DNA of 64,000 nt, taken from NCBI GenBank assembly GCA_937974245.1, contig CALJKV010000102.1, positions 1-64,000 on the forward strand, written 5' to 3'. The notes below the pieces were generated by a model. The model did not search any database. It was not told the origin of the DNA and saw only the letters and a list, made by a program, of their open reading frames with translations. The position numbers and the translations under genes are program-made. This document shows positions 25,773 to 33,785 of this stretch, one piece after another (the stretch's first letter is position 1; the number at the start of each line of letters is the position of its first letter). The DNA comes from an uncultured Chloroflexota bacterium (GTDB lineage: Bacteria; Chloroflexota; Anaerolineae; Aggregatilineales; Phototrophicaceae).

Positions 25773-26621
25773 CTATTGGCCGCCGGCGTCTTCAAAAACA
25801 GATAAATCTGCCGGTTGGAAATTGGTAATCACCAGCACGATTTCCAGCGTATTGAAATCGGTCAGGCTCTGGATCTGTACTTGCTGGTAAAGTTCAAATT
25901 CAAACTTTTGCACACTCGTTACAACACCAATGACAATATCCGGTGGGAGATTCCCCCCCAGCCCGGAAGTCAATACCAGGTCGCCCTGCTCGACCACCGC
26001 GCCTAATGGAATATACGTCATGGTTAGACCACCGGCACGCCCAATGACACTTCCTTCAGCGCGGCTTTTTTGCAACCGGCCACTAACCGCGCTGGATGGG
26101 TCACTGATAAGCAGAACCCGCGACGAATCCGCTGTGACTTCTGTGATACGCCCGACGAGGCCCTGCCGGGTAACGACCGGCATCCCGACAGCGATGCCAT
26201 CCCGCACTCCTTTGTTAATGACAATCGTTCGTAGCAAACTGTTGACATCCGCCTGAAGAATCACATCTGCAGCGATGGACTCCTGATTTTGTACGGACGT
26301 TGTATAATCCAGCAGGTCGGCTAACCGGTTGTAGTCGCTCTGGATTTCGCGCAGTTCAACCACCTCGCTTTGAAGCCGCGCCAGGGATTCCTCCAGGTCA
26401 GCATTTCGTTGGCGCAGCGTTTCGAGTTCGGTCAGGTCATCAATGCCTCTGGTGACAGAGAGCGCCAGACGGTTCACCAAACCGGAAACAAGATTGAGGG
26501 GCGCGACGGCCACCCCTTCCAGTGGGCCGAGAATCCCAAGCTGGCTGGCTGTAATCAGGCCAACAACAGCCACCAGGGAGACCATCAGGAAAACCCAGGG
26601 ATTAGCACGCCATCTACGCAC
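25773..26621 (-). CDS. mreC: Rod-shape protein MreC
   Basis: A 282-residue bitopic protein: a short cytoplasmic end, one transmembrane helix (about 9-29), a coiled coil (LETLRQRNADLEESLARLQSEV) and the extracytoplasmic beta domains (GVRDGIAVGMPVVTRQGLVGRI, VVEQGDLVLTSGLGGNLPPDIVIG). It links MreB filaments to PBP2. GTG 26621 is preferred since AGGA lies eight bases upstream; GTG 26636 gives five more residues. Confidence 0.9.
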   Translation of the reverse strand: MRRWRANPWVFLMVSLVAVVGLITASQLGILGPLEGVAVAPLNLVSGLVNRLALSVTRGIDDLTELETLRQRNADLEESLARLQSEVVELREIQSDYNRLADLLDYTTSVQNQESIAADVILQADVNSLLRTIVINKGVRDGIAVGMPVVTRQGLVGRITEVTADSSRVLLISDPSSAVSGRLQKSRAEGSVIGRAGGLTMTYIPLGAVVEQGDLVLTSGLGGNLPPDIVIGVVTSVQKFEFELYQQVQIQSLTDFNTLEIVLVITNFQPADLSVFEDAGGQ

Positions 26622-26653
26622 AGGGCATATCCTCACATAAGAATCACCTGAAC

Positions 26654-26676
26654 AAGGGGCTTCTTAAAAACCCCTT
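26654..26676. other. Hairpin in the mreB-mreC spacer
   Basis: AAGGGG (26654-26659) pairs with CCCCTT (26671-26676) around an 11-base loop within the 160-base spacer. On the transcribed minus strand no U tract follows, so it may act in RNA processing or attenuation and adjust mreB against mreCD levels. Confidence 0.35.
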
Positions 26677-26781
26677 ACTCAGCAATAGAATCATCATCAG
26701 GAACGTATATCAAGGGGATTATATCAGAAGTATCAGGCAGATAGTCAGTGCGGGAGCGAAGGACGAATGCCGGGCGGACAA

Positions 26782-27843
26782 TCAGTGGTGGGTACTGCCC
26801 CGTTCCAGGCCAACCAACAGCCGCCGCAAATTGTTGTAATCTTCCAGAACTCGTACCGCGCCACGGGCGACGCAAGTCATCGGATCATCAGCAACCCAAG
26901 TGCGGATTTTGACCTCATCAGTCATGCGCTCCGCCAAGCCTTTCAGCAGGCTTCCCCCACCCGCCAGGCAAATCCCACTTTCCATCAGGTCGCCGACCAG
27001 TTCAGGTGGGGTATCATCCAGGGCATCTTTCACAGTATCCACGATAATATCCACTGAACCGGAAATCGCCTCGCGGATTTCAATCGAACTGACCTCAACG
27101 GTTGATGGCAGGCCTGTCACCAGGTTGCGCCCTCTAACCGTATGCGTTCTTTCCTGGGGCAAGGGATAAGCCGAACCAATTTCCAGCTTGGCTTTTTCTG
27201 CGGTCGGTTCACCGATCAGGAGGTTATGCTTGGCACGCATGTGCTGCACGATGTCCTCATCCATCTCGTCACCTGCCACACGAATCGAGCGGCTGATGAC
27301 AATGCCGCCCAACGAGAAGATCGCTACTTCTGTTGTGCCGCCGCCAATGTCCACAATCATGCTGCCACGTGTTTCCTGCACCGGCAACCCCGCACCAATC
27401 GCCGCCGCAACCGGTTCTTCAATCAGGTAGGCTTCTCTGGCTCCAGCATTAATTGTGGCTTCAAAGACAGCGCGTTTTTCGACTTCAGTTACGCCACTGG
27501 GAATCCCAACAACCACACGCGGTCTTGGAATCGGCACCCAGGTCTGCTCGTGGGCTTTGGCAATTAAATGATGAAGCATAGCTTCAGTCACTTCAAATTC
27601 GCTGATTACGCCATCACGCAGTGGGCGTACCACCAGAATGTCTTTCGGATTTTTGTTCCACATCTCTTTGGCACGCGCCCCAACTTCTATCGGACGGCGC
27701 GTCTTCTTCTCAACAGCTACAAAGGAGGGTTCGTTAATTACGATGCCCTTTCCACGTACCCCTACCAGGGTATTAGCTGTGCCGAGATCTATGCCAATAT
27801 CGAGAGAGAATAAGCCGAATAAAAAATCGAGAGGGCTTTGCAC
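26782..27843 (-). CDS. mreB: Rod-shape actin homologue MreB
   Basis: A 353-residue bacterial actin that forms membrane filaments and guides elongation. The nucleotide-binding motifs are clear: DIGIDLGTANTLV (phosphate 1), VVVGIPSGVTEVEKRA, MIVDIGGGTTEVAIFSLGG (phosphate 2) and CLAGGGSLLKGLAERM (adenosine). It starts at a GTG (27843) with AGGAGA at good spacing. The N terminus (MQSPLDFLFGLFS) is amphipathic and may bind membrane. It is the first gene of the minus-strand block and shares a divergent promoter region with tilS. Confidence 0.95.
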   Translation of the reverse strand: MQSPLDFLFGLFSLDIGIDLGTANTLVGVRGKGIVINEPSFVAVEKKTRRPIEVGARAKEMWNKNPKDILVVRPLRDGVISEFEVTEAMLHHLIAKAHEQTWVPIPRPRVVVGIPSGVTEVEKRAVFEATINAGAREAYLIEEPVAAAIGAGLPVQETRGSMIVDIGGGTTEVAIFSLGGIVISRSIRVAGDEMDEDIVQHMRAKHNLLIGEPTAEKAKLEIGSAYPLPQERTHTVRGRNLVTGLPSTVEVSSIEIREAISGSVDIIVDTVKDALDDTPPELVGDLMESGICLAGGGSLLKGLAERMTDEVKIRTWVADDPMTCVARGAVRVLEDYNNLRRLLVGLERGSTHH

Positions 27844-27877
27844 ACAGTTCTCCTATCGGCCATATATGGCGGGCGGC

Positions 27878-27883
27878 ATTATA
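27878..27883 (-). promoter_or_regulatory. -10 box for the mreB operon
   Basis: A consensus TATAAT on the minus strand lies about 35 bases upstream of the mreB GTG. The -35 match 17 bases further (TTTTAG) is weak. Confidence 0.45.
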
Positions 27884-27935
27884 ACATGATGCTGCGGAAT
27901 CTAAAAGCGCCGCCGTACATAGCTCACCGAACGGT

Positions 27936-27941
27936 TATAAT
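27936..27941 (+). promoter_or_regulatory. -10 box for tilS
   Basis: A consensus TATAAT lies 26 bases upstream of the tilS ATG, divergent from the mreB promoter. No clear -35 box is seen. Confidence 0.4.
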
Positions 27942-27966
27942 ATATTTTCGATTGTTTTGCGAGGTC

Positions 27967-29382
27967 ATGGTGCATCAGAAAACATTTCAAACCATACAAA
28001 AACACAACCTCATTCCGGCACATGCCCTGGTGGTAGTCGCTGTCTCTGGCGGCGCGGACTCATTGGCGCTGCTTCGCATCCTTAACGAACTGCGTCCACG
28101 GTTAGGCTGCCACCTGCATGTCGCCACGCTGGATCACGGGCTGCGCGGGGAAGCCGGCGCTGTTGATGTCCGCTTTGTAGCGGATATTGCGACGCGGTGG
28201 GGGCTGCCGGTCACGGTGGACAGGGTGGATGTCCCCGCACTGATGGCGCAAACCGGACAAGGCGTTGAGGCTGCCGCTCGACAGGCGCGTTTTACATTTC
28301 TGGCGCAAGTTGCCCACGAAACCGGGGCAACGGTGGTTGCAACCGCACATCACGCCAATGACCAGGCCGAGACGATCCTGCTGCACCTGCTGCGCGGTAC
28401 GGGGCTGCGTGGGCTGGGCGGCATGGCGTTTCGCACTCCCCTGCCCGGATTCCCGAAAATCACGTTGATTCGCCCGCTGCTCGAAACATCGCGCGATGAG
28501 ATTGAAGCCTATTGCCACGAACATGGCCTGTCACCCCGTTCCGATGAAACGAACCAGGATACTACCCTGAGGCGTAACCGCATCCGGCACAAGATTCTGC
28601 CGCAGCTAGAAACCATTAATCCACAGATTGTTTCCGCCTTAATCCACCTGGGGGAGAGCGCAGCAGCAGACCTGGATTACCTGGCGGAACAGTTCAATCC
28701 GGTCATCGCCAGCAGCAACCAGGAACGCGAGCGTATCACCATCAGCCGGGCGTATTTTGTGACCTTGCACCCGGCTTTGCAGCGCCGCTTTGTTCTATGG
28801 GCGGCAGCGCAGCTTGGCAGTGAGGAAACGATCAGTTACGACCACTTGCTGGCAGCAGTCAAGATGGGCAGCCGAGGTATGGTGAACGGGCAAGTCCTGC
28901 TGCCGGGCGATTTGCGACTGCGGGTAGATTACACCATGATCGCGGTAGAACGGTTGGCCGCTGGTTGGCCGGATTCCGGCTATCCGCTTTTACCACCAGG
29001 GGAGGCAATCCCGCTGGTTGTACCAGATACAATCCTGCTGCCGGGCGAAGCATGGAAGCTCATGACAGCGACAGACCTGCCCGCCGAGGCCGTGCCAGGG
29101 CGCTGGGTGGGATTACCGGCCAGCAATAATCTCGCGCTGCGTACCCGGCGGGCTGGAGACCGCTTCGCGCCACCAGGGTTGGGGGGACACACGAAGAAAT
29201 TGAACCGTTGGTTTACCGATCATAAAGTGCCCAGTTATCTTCGTGACCGGATTCCCTTACTCACAATTAATGATGAAATCGCCGCCATCGCCTTGGCCGA
29301 GGGATGGGTCGTGAGTACCATGTTCACAACACATGGGAAAACAGAATCATCATTCTATATCACGAATCTCGAAAAAACATGA
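27967..29382 (+). CDS. tilS: tRNA(Ile)-lysidine synthase
   Basis: A 471-residue enzyme that adds lysine to C34 of the CAU-anticodon tRNA-Ile so that it reads AUA codons. The PP-loop ATP site SGGADSLALLR lies at about 27-37, then LDHGLRGEA and ATAHHANDQAETILLHLLRGTGLRG follow as in other TilS proteins. The C-terminal TilS domain carries RTRRAGDRFAPPGLGGHTKKLNRWFTD-type sequence, ending in IALAEGWVV. ATG 27967 is preceded by GCGAGG; the open frame upstream is unrelated. It is essential in most bacteria. It stands alone, divergent from mreB. Confidence 0.93.
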   Translation: MVHQKTFQTIQKHNLIPAHALVVVAVSGGADSLALLRILNELRPRLGCHLHVATLDHGLRGEAGAVDVRFVADIATRWGLPVTVDRVDVPALMAQTGQGVEAAARQARFTFLAQVAHETGATVVATAHHANDQAETILLHLLRGTGLRGLGGMAFRTPLPGFPKITLIRPLLETSRDEIEAYCHEHGLSPRSDETNQDTTLRRNRIRHKILPQLETINPQIVSALIHLGESAAADLDYLAEQFNPVIASSNQERERITISRAYFVTLHPALQRRFVLWAAAQLGSEETISYDHLLAAVKMGSRGMVNGQVLLPGDLRLRVDYTMIAVERLAAGWPDSGYPLLPPGEAIPLVVPDTILLPGEAWKLMTATDLPAEAVPGRWVGLPASNNLALRTRRAGDRFAPPGLGGHTKKLNRWFTDHKVPSYLRDRIPLLTINDEIAAIALAEGWVVSTMFTTHGKTESSFYITNLEKT

Positions 29383-29450
29383 ATTTTACCGTAATTATTG
29401 CCGACTGATTGGCTTGTATCAGTTGCATGAATCTATTAATTCAGCTATGA

Positions 29451-29478
29451 TTGAGAAAGGCTGGTCAAATAGTAAAAT
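29451..29478 (+). promoter_or_regulatory. Promoter for the orphan response regulator
   Basis: TTGAGA (29451-29456) and TAAAAT (29473-29478) with a 16-base spacer lie 25 bases before the ATG at 29504. Confidence 0.45.
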
Positions 29479-29503
29479 AGTATCTATACAGTAGGTAAGA
29501 CTA

Positions 29504-30367
29504 ATGAATAATCTTGGTGATGTGGCACGGGTGCTGGTGGTAGATGACGATGGCGCAGTGCGCTATTCGGTCAGCAAAACACTTCAGCGGATTGGTTATC
29601 AGGTTAGCGAGGCAGCAAGTGGGGAAGAAGCCCTGGATTTAATTGGTCAGCAGGAATTCGATGTCGTTCTGACCGATATACGGATGCCGCCAGGCCTCAG
29701 CGGGGTAGACTTGCTGCGGCGCATTAAGGATGTTGCTCCCGATTCCATTGTGATCCTGCTCACCGGCTATGCCAGCCTGGGGACAGCAGTTGAGAGCTTG
29801 CGGTTGGGGGCGCACGACTACTTAATTAAGCCCAGTTCCAGCCAGGACATTCGGCGGAGCGTGACACAGGGTGTTGAACGCGCTCGCAATCTTAAACGGC
29901 GGCGGACTTTGTTAGATTCGATTCGCAGCAATATTTTTGAATTAAGCCGGGCCAATATCGAGTCTCTCGGTTCGCTTTATGAAGATGATGAAGAATTTAC
30001 AAGCAGCCTGGATGAACCCGAACAGGCGATCCCCACTTTTGATCGCCCTATGCAGAACATGACCCTGGGGCCGCTCACGATTTACCCTGGACGTTACCAG
30101 ATTTCGGTAGATGAACAGCCGGTAGACCTGACTCCCACCGAGTTTGACCTGCTGCTATACCTGGCGGCGCACCGGGGACGGGTCGTATCGTGCCACGAAC
30201 TGGTTCGTGAGGTAAGGGGCTACACGGTGGAAGAGAGCGAAGCCCGCGAGGTGATCCGTCCGCATGTAAGTAACCTGCGCCGCAAACTGAAGCAGACCGG
30301 CAAAGATGCAGACCTGATTGTGAATGTGCGCGGCATTGGCTATCGGCTGAGCGATCCAGGCAATTAA
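29504..30367 (+). CDS. Response regulator with winged-helix output, no adjacent kinase
   Basis: A 287-residue response regulator. The receiver (about 8-125) has the acidic pair VVDDDG, phosphoacceptor Asp58 (LTDIRMPP) and Lys109 (YLIKPSS). Its helix 4 region (IVILLTGYASLGTAVESLRLGA) looks more like NtrC/RpfG receivers than OmpR ones. An acidic linker of about 50 residues follows, then an OmpR-type winged helix (LTPTEFDLLLYLAAHRGRVVS, VRPHVSNLRRKLK-like helix, GIGYRLSD). It has its own promoter and an intrinsic terminator at 30400. No kinase is next to it; the histidine kinases at 41 and 60.6 kb are possible partners. Confidence 0.88.
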   Translation: MNNLGDVARVLVVDDDGAVRYSVSKTLQRIGYQVSEAASGEEALDLIGQQEFDVVLTDIRMPPGLSGVDLLRRIKDVAPDSIVILLTGYASLGTAVESLRLGAHDYLIKPSSSQDIRRSVTQGVERARNLKRRRTLLDSIRSNIFELSRANIESLGSLYEDDEEFTSSLDEPEQAIPTFDRPMQNMTLGPLTIYPGRYQISVDEQPVDLTPTEFDLLLYLAAHRGRVVSCHELVREVRGYTVEESEAREVIRPHVSNLRRKLKQTGKDADLIVNVRGIGYRLSDPGN

Positions 30368-30373
30368 GTCCCC

Positions 30374-32059
30374 ATGATTCGAGTCAAGGCCACACAACCC
30401 CCTTTTCTGGTGCTCAGAAGAGGGTTTTTTTGCTGTCTCTGCCTGCTGCTGATGGCTTCGCGAGGCGCAGCACAGTCAGACCTGGTGGATACGCTCACGC
30501 TAGAGGAGCAGGTCGCGCAGATGTTCATTGTCAACCTGTACGGTGGGCAGCTTACCGAGGCCGGACGCGACTTCCTCACCCAATGGCAGCCGGGCGGCGT
30601 GGTGCTGATCGGCGAAAACACCGGGACGCCAGAGCACGTCACCCAATTGACTAATGCCTACCAGAGAACTATCACGGCGGCGGGTGGTTTGCCACTGCTG
30701 GTGACGGTTGACCAGGAAGGCGGGCCGATCACCCATTTACGCGACGGCTTCACAGTGTTTCCCACCCCTGCCCTGCTGACCGCTTCGGGCAGTCCTGACC
30801 TGGCGACTCGTGTCGGAAATGCGATGGCGGCGGAACTTGTGGCGGTGGGCATAAATATGAACCTCGCACCAGTAGCCGACCTGGAAACAAATCCGAATAA
30901 CCCGATTATCCTGCGCCGCTCTTTTGGCAGTGACCCGGCACTGCTCAACCCGATCTTAGGTTCATTCATCAGCGGGCTGCAAGCGGGCGGCGTGCTGGGG
31001 ACAGCCAAGCACTTCCCTGGTCACGGCGCGTCGGATGCCGATTCGCACACCGGATTGCCGATTGTCAACCTGCGCCGGGAAGACCTGTTAGCGCGGGAAT
31101 TTCTGCCATTCCAGGCGGCCATCGCCAGCGAGGTTGAGGCGATCATGGTAGCGCATATCTGGTATCCGGCATTGGAACCGGAAACCAACCTCCCGGCCAC
31201 GCTGTCCCACAATATTGTGACCCGCCTGCTCCGGGACGAACTGGGCTACAATGGACTGATTATCACGGACGCACTGGATATGGACGCCATAGATACAGTG
31301 TACAGCTACCCCGAAGCTGTCGTGCGGGCGGTAGAAGCCGGGGTAGATATGGTTGTCAGTGCCCATATCGGCCTGGAAAGCCAGGCAGCGGCAATTCAGG
31401 CAGTCGTAGATGCGGTACACGCCGGACAGGTTTCTGCGGAGCGCATTCGAGAGTCGGTATCCCGTATTCTGACGGCCAAAGCGCGGTACGGAGTTTTCGA
31501 CTGGCAGCCGTTGGATGAAAACACCGCCACTGAGCGGGTTGATGCAGCCGGTCATGCCGGCCTGGTAGAGGAGCTGTTCCGGCAGGGCATCACAGTCGTC
31601 TATGATCGTAACGACCTTGTGCCGGTCACGTCGGGTCACAGTGTGGCGCTCATCTATCCGGCGACACGGGCACAGATCGCCCAGGAGTGCAGCCAGTACA
31701 TGACTGGCATCCAATGGGTGGGAGTATCGGATTACCCGCAGGATACCGAAATAGAATGGGCAGTGAGCGCCGCCCGCCAGAGCGACACAGTTATTGTGTT
31801 TACGCAGAATGCGGTGGATAATACCCGGCAGCAGGCGCTGGTTCGGGCGCTGCCACCCGAAAAAACGGTTGTCGTCGCGCTTTACTCGATCTATGATTGG
31901 GGTGCATTTCCCGATATATCGGCTTATCTGCTCACATACAGCCCGGAGCGCCCGGCAGTCCCGGCGGTTTGCGCGGTGCTGTTCGGGGCAACCCCCGCGG
32001 TTGGCAGACTGCCGATCACACTAGGTGAAACACTCCCAGCGGGGATACGGGATGAGTAA
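30374..32059 (+). CDS. Secreted GH3 beta-N-acetylhexosaminidase-like glycosidase
   Basis: A glycoside hydrolase family 3 protein of about 561 residues, NagZ-like in its catalytic domain. Seen are VTVDQEGGPITHLRDGF, the AKHFPGHGASDADSHTGLP stretch with the His/Asp dyad typical of NagZ, and nucleophile Asp in IITDALDMDAI. A C-terminal alpha/beta domain of about 190 residues follows, larger than in E. coli NagZ and like Gram-positive NagZ proteins. The N terminus has a Sec-type signal (RRGFFCCLCLLLMASRGAAQ), so it likely acts outside on peptidoglycan fragments. Start is uncertain: ATG 30374 or GTG 30410, since a terminator hairpin of the upstream gene lies within the first 20 codons. Confidence 0.82.
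   Translation: MIRVKATQPPFLVLRRGFFCCLCLLLMASRGAAQSDLVDTLTLEEQVAQMFIVNLYGGQLTEAGRDFLTQWQPGGVVLIGENTGTPEHVTQLTNAYQRTITAAGGLPLLVTVDQEGGPITHLRDGFTVFPTPALLTASGSPDLATRVGNAMAAELVAVGINMNLAPVADLETNPNNPIILRRSFGSDPALLNPILGSFISGLQAGGVLGTAKHFPGHGASDADSHTGLPIVNLRREDLLAREFLPFQAAIASEVEAIMVAHIWYPALEPETNLPATLSHNIVTRLLRDELGYNGLIITDALDMDAIDTVYSYPEAVVRAVEAGVDMVVSAHIGLESQAAAIQAVVDAVHAGQVSAERIRESVSRILTAKARYGVFDWQPLDENTATERVDAAGHAGLVEELFRQGITVVYDRNDLVPVTSGHSVALIYPATRAQIAQECSQYMTGIQWVGVSDYPQDTEIEWAVSAARQSDTVIVFTQNAVDNTRQQALVRALPPEKTVVVALYSIYDWGAFPDISAYLLTYSPERPAVPAVCAVLFGATPAVGRLPITLGETLPAGIRDE
30400..30431 (+). terminator. Intrinsic terminator of the response regulator, inside the start of the GH3 frame
   Basis: A ten-base-pair stem (30400-30409 with 30415-30424, one T-G pair) with a GTGCT loop is followed by seven Ts (30425-30431). 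It lies 33 bases after the regulator stop. The same bases encode the start of the glycosidase signal peptide. Confidence 0.75.
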
Positions 32060-32190
32060 GGTTATGAAGGTAATATCCGTCTTACTTTCAGGCAATACGC
32101 GAAAATAGATGATAAGAGAGAACCATTATATGTTATTTGCGGCATGTTGTTGGTGCTGTTGTTGTAATACGTTGTTTGGACAGAACAAAG

Positions 32191-32232
32191 CGTAGTCTGT
32201 GGTGTGTGCCAGCCATCAGACTACGTTTTTTA
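32191..32232 (+). terminator. Intrinsic terminator in the GH3 to PLP-enzyme spacer
   Basis: CGTAGTCTG (32191-32199) pairs with CAGACTACG (32217-32225) around a 17-base loop, followed by TTTTTTAT. It lies 131 bases after the glycosidase stop. The rest of the 264-base spacer shows no gene. Confidence 0.8.
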
Positions 32233-32323
32233 TTGGCAAACAGCAAATGGCAGAAAATATGGTTCTTACGGGTGATCTGTTTGTCAGCGAACAACACCCC
32301 CGGACCGACTGAGGAGCATGGAC

Positions 32324-33778
32324 ATGAAGACCAACCACGTAACCCGATACGCCGAGGCAGACCTGGATACGGCTTATGCGGCGTTCCTGGCGCACTACCC
32401 GCAGTATGGCTCAACCGGCCACATTGACGCCCTGCGGGCTGCCGAGTACAGCCGCCTGAATAAACATGGACATATCTACCTGGATTACACCGGTGGCGGG
32501 CTGTACGGCGACTCGCAGCTTGCCCAGCACATGGCGATTTTGCAGGAAGGCGTGTTCGGCAACCCGCATTCCAGCAACCCTACATCACAGGCCATGACCA
32601 ATCTGGACGAACATGCCCGCGATTTTGTATTGGAATACTTCAATGCCTCGCCCGACGAGTACGTGGTCATCTTCACCCAGAATGCCAGCGGCGCACTCAA
32701 ACTGGTGGGTGAATCGTTCCCATTTGAGGTGGGCAGCCGCTACCTGCTGACATTCGATAACCATAATTCGGTCAACGGCATACGGGAGTATGCTCGGGCC
32801 AGAGGCGCAACGTTCCAGTATGCCCCGGTGCTGCCGCCTGACTTGCGGCTGGATGGGGCGCGGTTGGAAGACTTGCTAAACGAGGCTGACCCGACAAAAC
32901 ATAATCTGTTCGCGTTCCCGGCGCAGTCGAATTTCTCCGGCGTGCAGCACCCGCTGGAATGGATCGCCACCGCGCAGGATAAGGGCTGGGATGTCCTGGT
33001 GGATTTCGCCGCATTCGCACCCACCAACCGGGTTGATTTGAGCCAGTGGCATCCCGATTTTGTGCCGCTATCGTTCTACAAAATGTTTGGCTACCCCACC
33101 GGAGTCGGGGCGCTCATCGCCCGCAAAGCCGCGTTACATAAGTTGCGTCGCCCCTGGTTCGCTGGAGGGACAATTACCATCGCTTCGGTACAGGGCGACG
33201 GTTACTACCTGGCGGAAGATGAAACGGGCTTCGAAGACGGCACAATCAATTACCTGAATCTGCCGGCGATTGAAATCGGCTTGAAGCACTTATCGAAGGT
33301 TGGCATAGACACTATTCATGAGCGCGTCATGGCGCTGACCGGGTGGCTGATCGAAAACCTGCTCAGTCTGCGTCACAGTAATGGCAAGCCGCTGGTGACG
33401 CTCTATGGCCCGGCAAGCACTGACATGCGCGGCAGTACCATCACCGTGAATTTCTACGACCCGGATGGCAGGCTGTTAGATTACCGGCGCGTTGAGGCGC
33501 TGGCAAACGAGCATACGATCTCATTACGCACCGGCTGTTTCTGCAACCCCGGCGCGGGCGAGACAGCGCACGGCCTAACAGCGGCTGACCTGACCGACTG
33601 TTTCAAACACGAGGAACGGATGACATTCGAGCAGTTCATCACCGCCATGAGCCGCAAGGAGAAGGATGCGGTAGGCGCGGTGCGAATCTCCGCCGGGCTG
33701 GTGACAAACTTCACCGATGTCTACCATTTCATGCGCTTCGCCGAGTCGTTTACAGACAAACGTGCTGAGGATTTATAG
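32324..33778 (+). CDS. MoCo-sulfurase-like class V aminotransferase
   Basis: A 484-residue PLP enzyme of the class V aminotransferase/cysteine desulfurase superfamily, closest in motifs to the N-terminal desulfurase domain of molybdenum cofactor sulfurase. Seen are YLDYTGGGLYGDSQ near the N terminus, GNPHSSNPTS, the VLVDFAAFAPTNRVDLS aspartate strand, and PLP-Lys in SFYKMFGYPTGVGALIARK. RTGCFCNPGAGE supplies the candidate persulfide cysteines. The family moves sulfur from cysteine. No MOSC domain or molybdoenzyme gene is seen nearby, so the acceptor is unknown. ATG 32324 is chosen over 32318 because GAGGAG is better spaced. The M24 peptidase gene follows after seven bases. Confidence 0.75.
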   Translation: MKTNHVTRYAEADLDTAYAAFLAHYPQYGSTGHIDALRAAEYSRLNKHGHIYLDYTGGGLYGDSQLAQHMAILQEGVFGNPHSSNPTSQAMTNLDEHARDFVLEYFNASPDEYVVIFTQNASGALKLVGESFPFEVGSRYLLTFDNHNSVNGIREYARARGATFQYAPVLPPDLRLDGARLEDLLNEADPTKHNLFAFPAQSNFSGVQHPLEWIATAQDKGWDVLVDFAAFAPTNRVDLSQWHPDFVPLSFYKMFGYPTGVGALIARKAALHKLRRPWFAGGTITIASVQGDGYYLAEDETGFEDGTINYLNLPAIEIGLKHLSKVGIDTIHERVMALTGWLIENLLSLRHSNGKPLVTLYGPASTDMRGSTITVNFYDPDGRLLDYRRVEALANEHTISLRTGCFCNPGAGETAHGLTAADLTDCFKHEERMTFEQFITAMSRKEKDAVGAVRISAGLVTNFTDVYHFMRFAESFTDKRAEDL

Positions 33779-33785
33779 GCAGACC

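Noticed and set aside
31088..31714. 208-codon minus-strand open frame inside the GH3 glycosidase gene
   Set aside because: Overlaps the catalytic motifs of a clear glycosidase in antisense and carries no recognisable motif.
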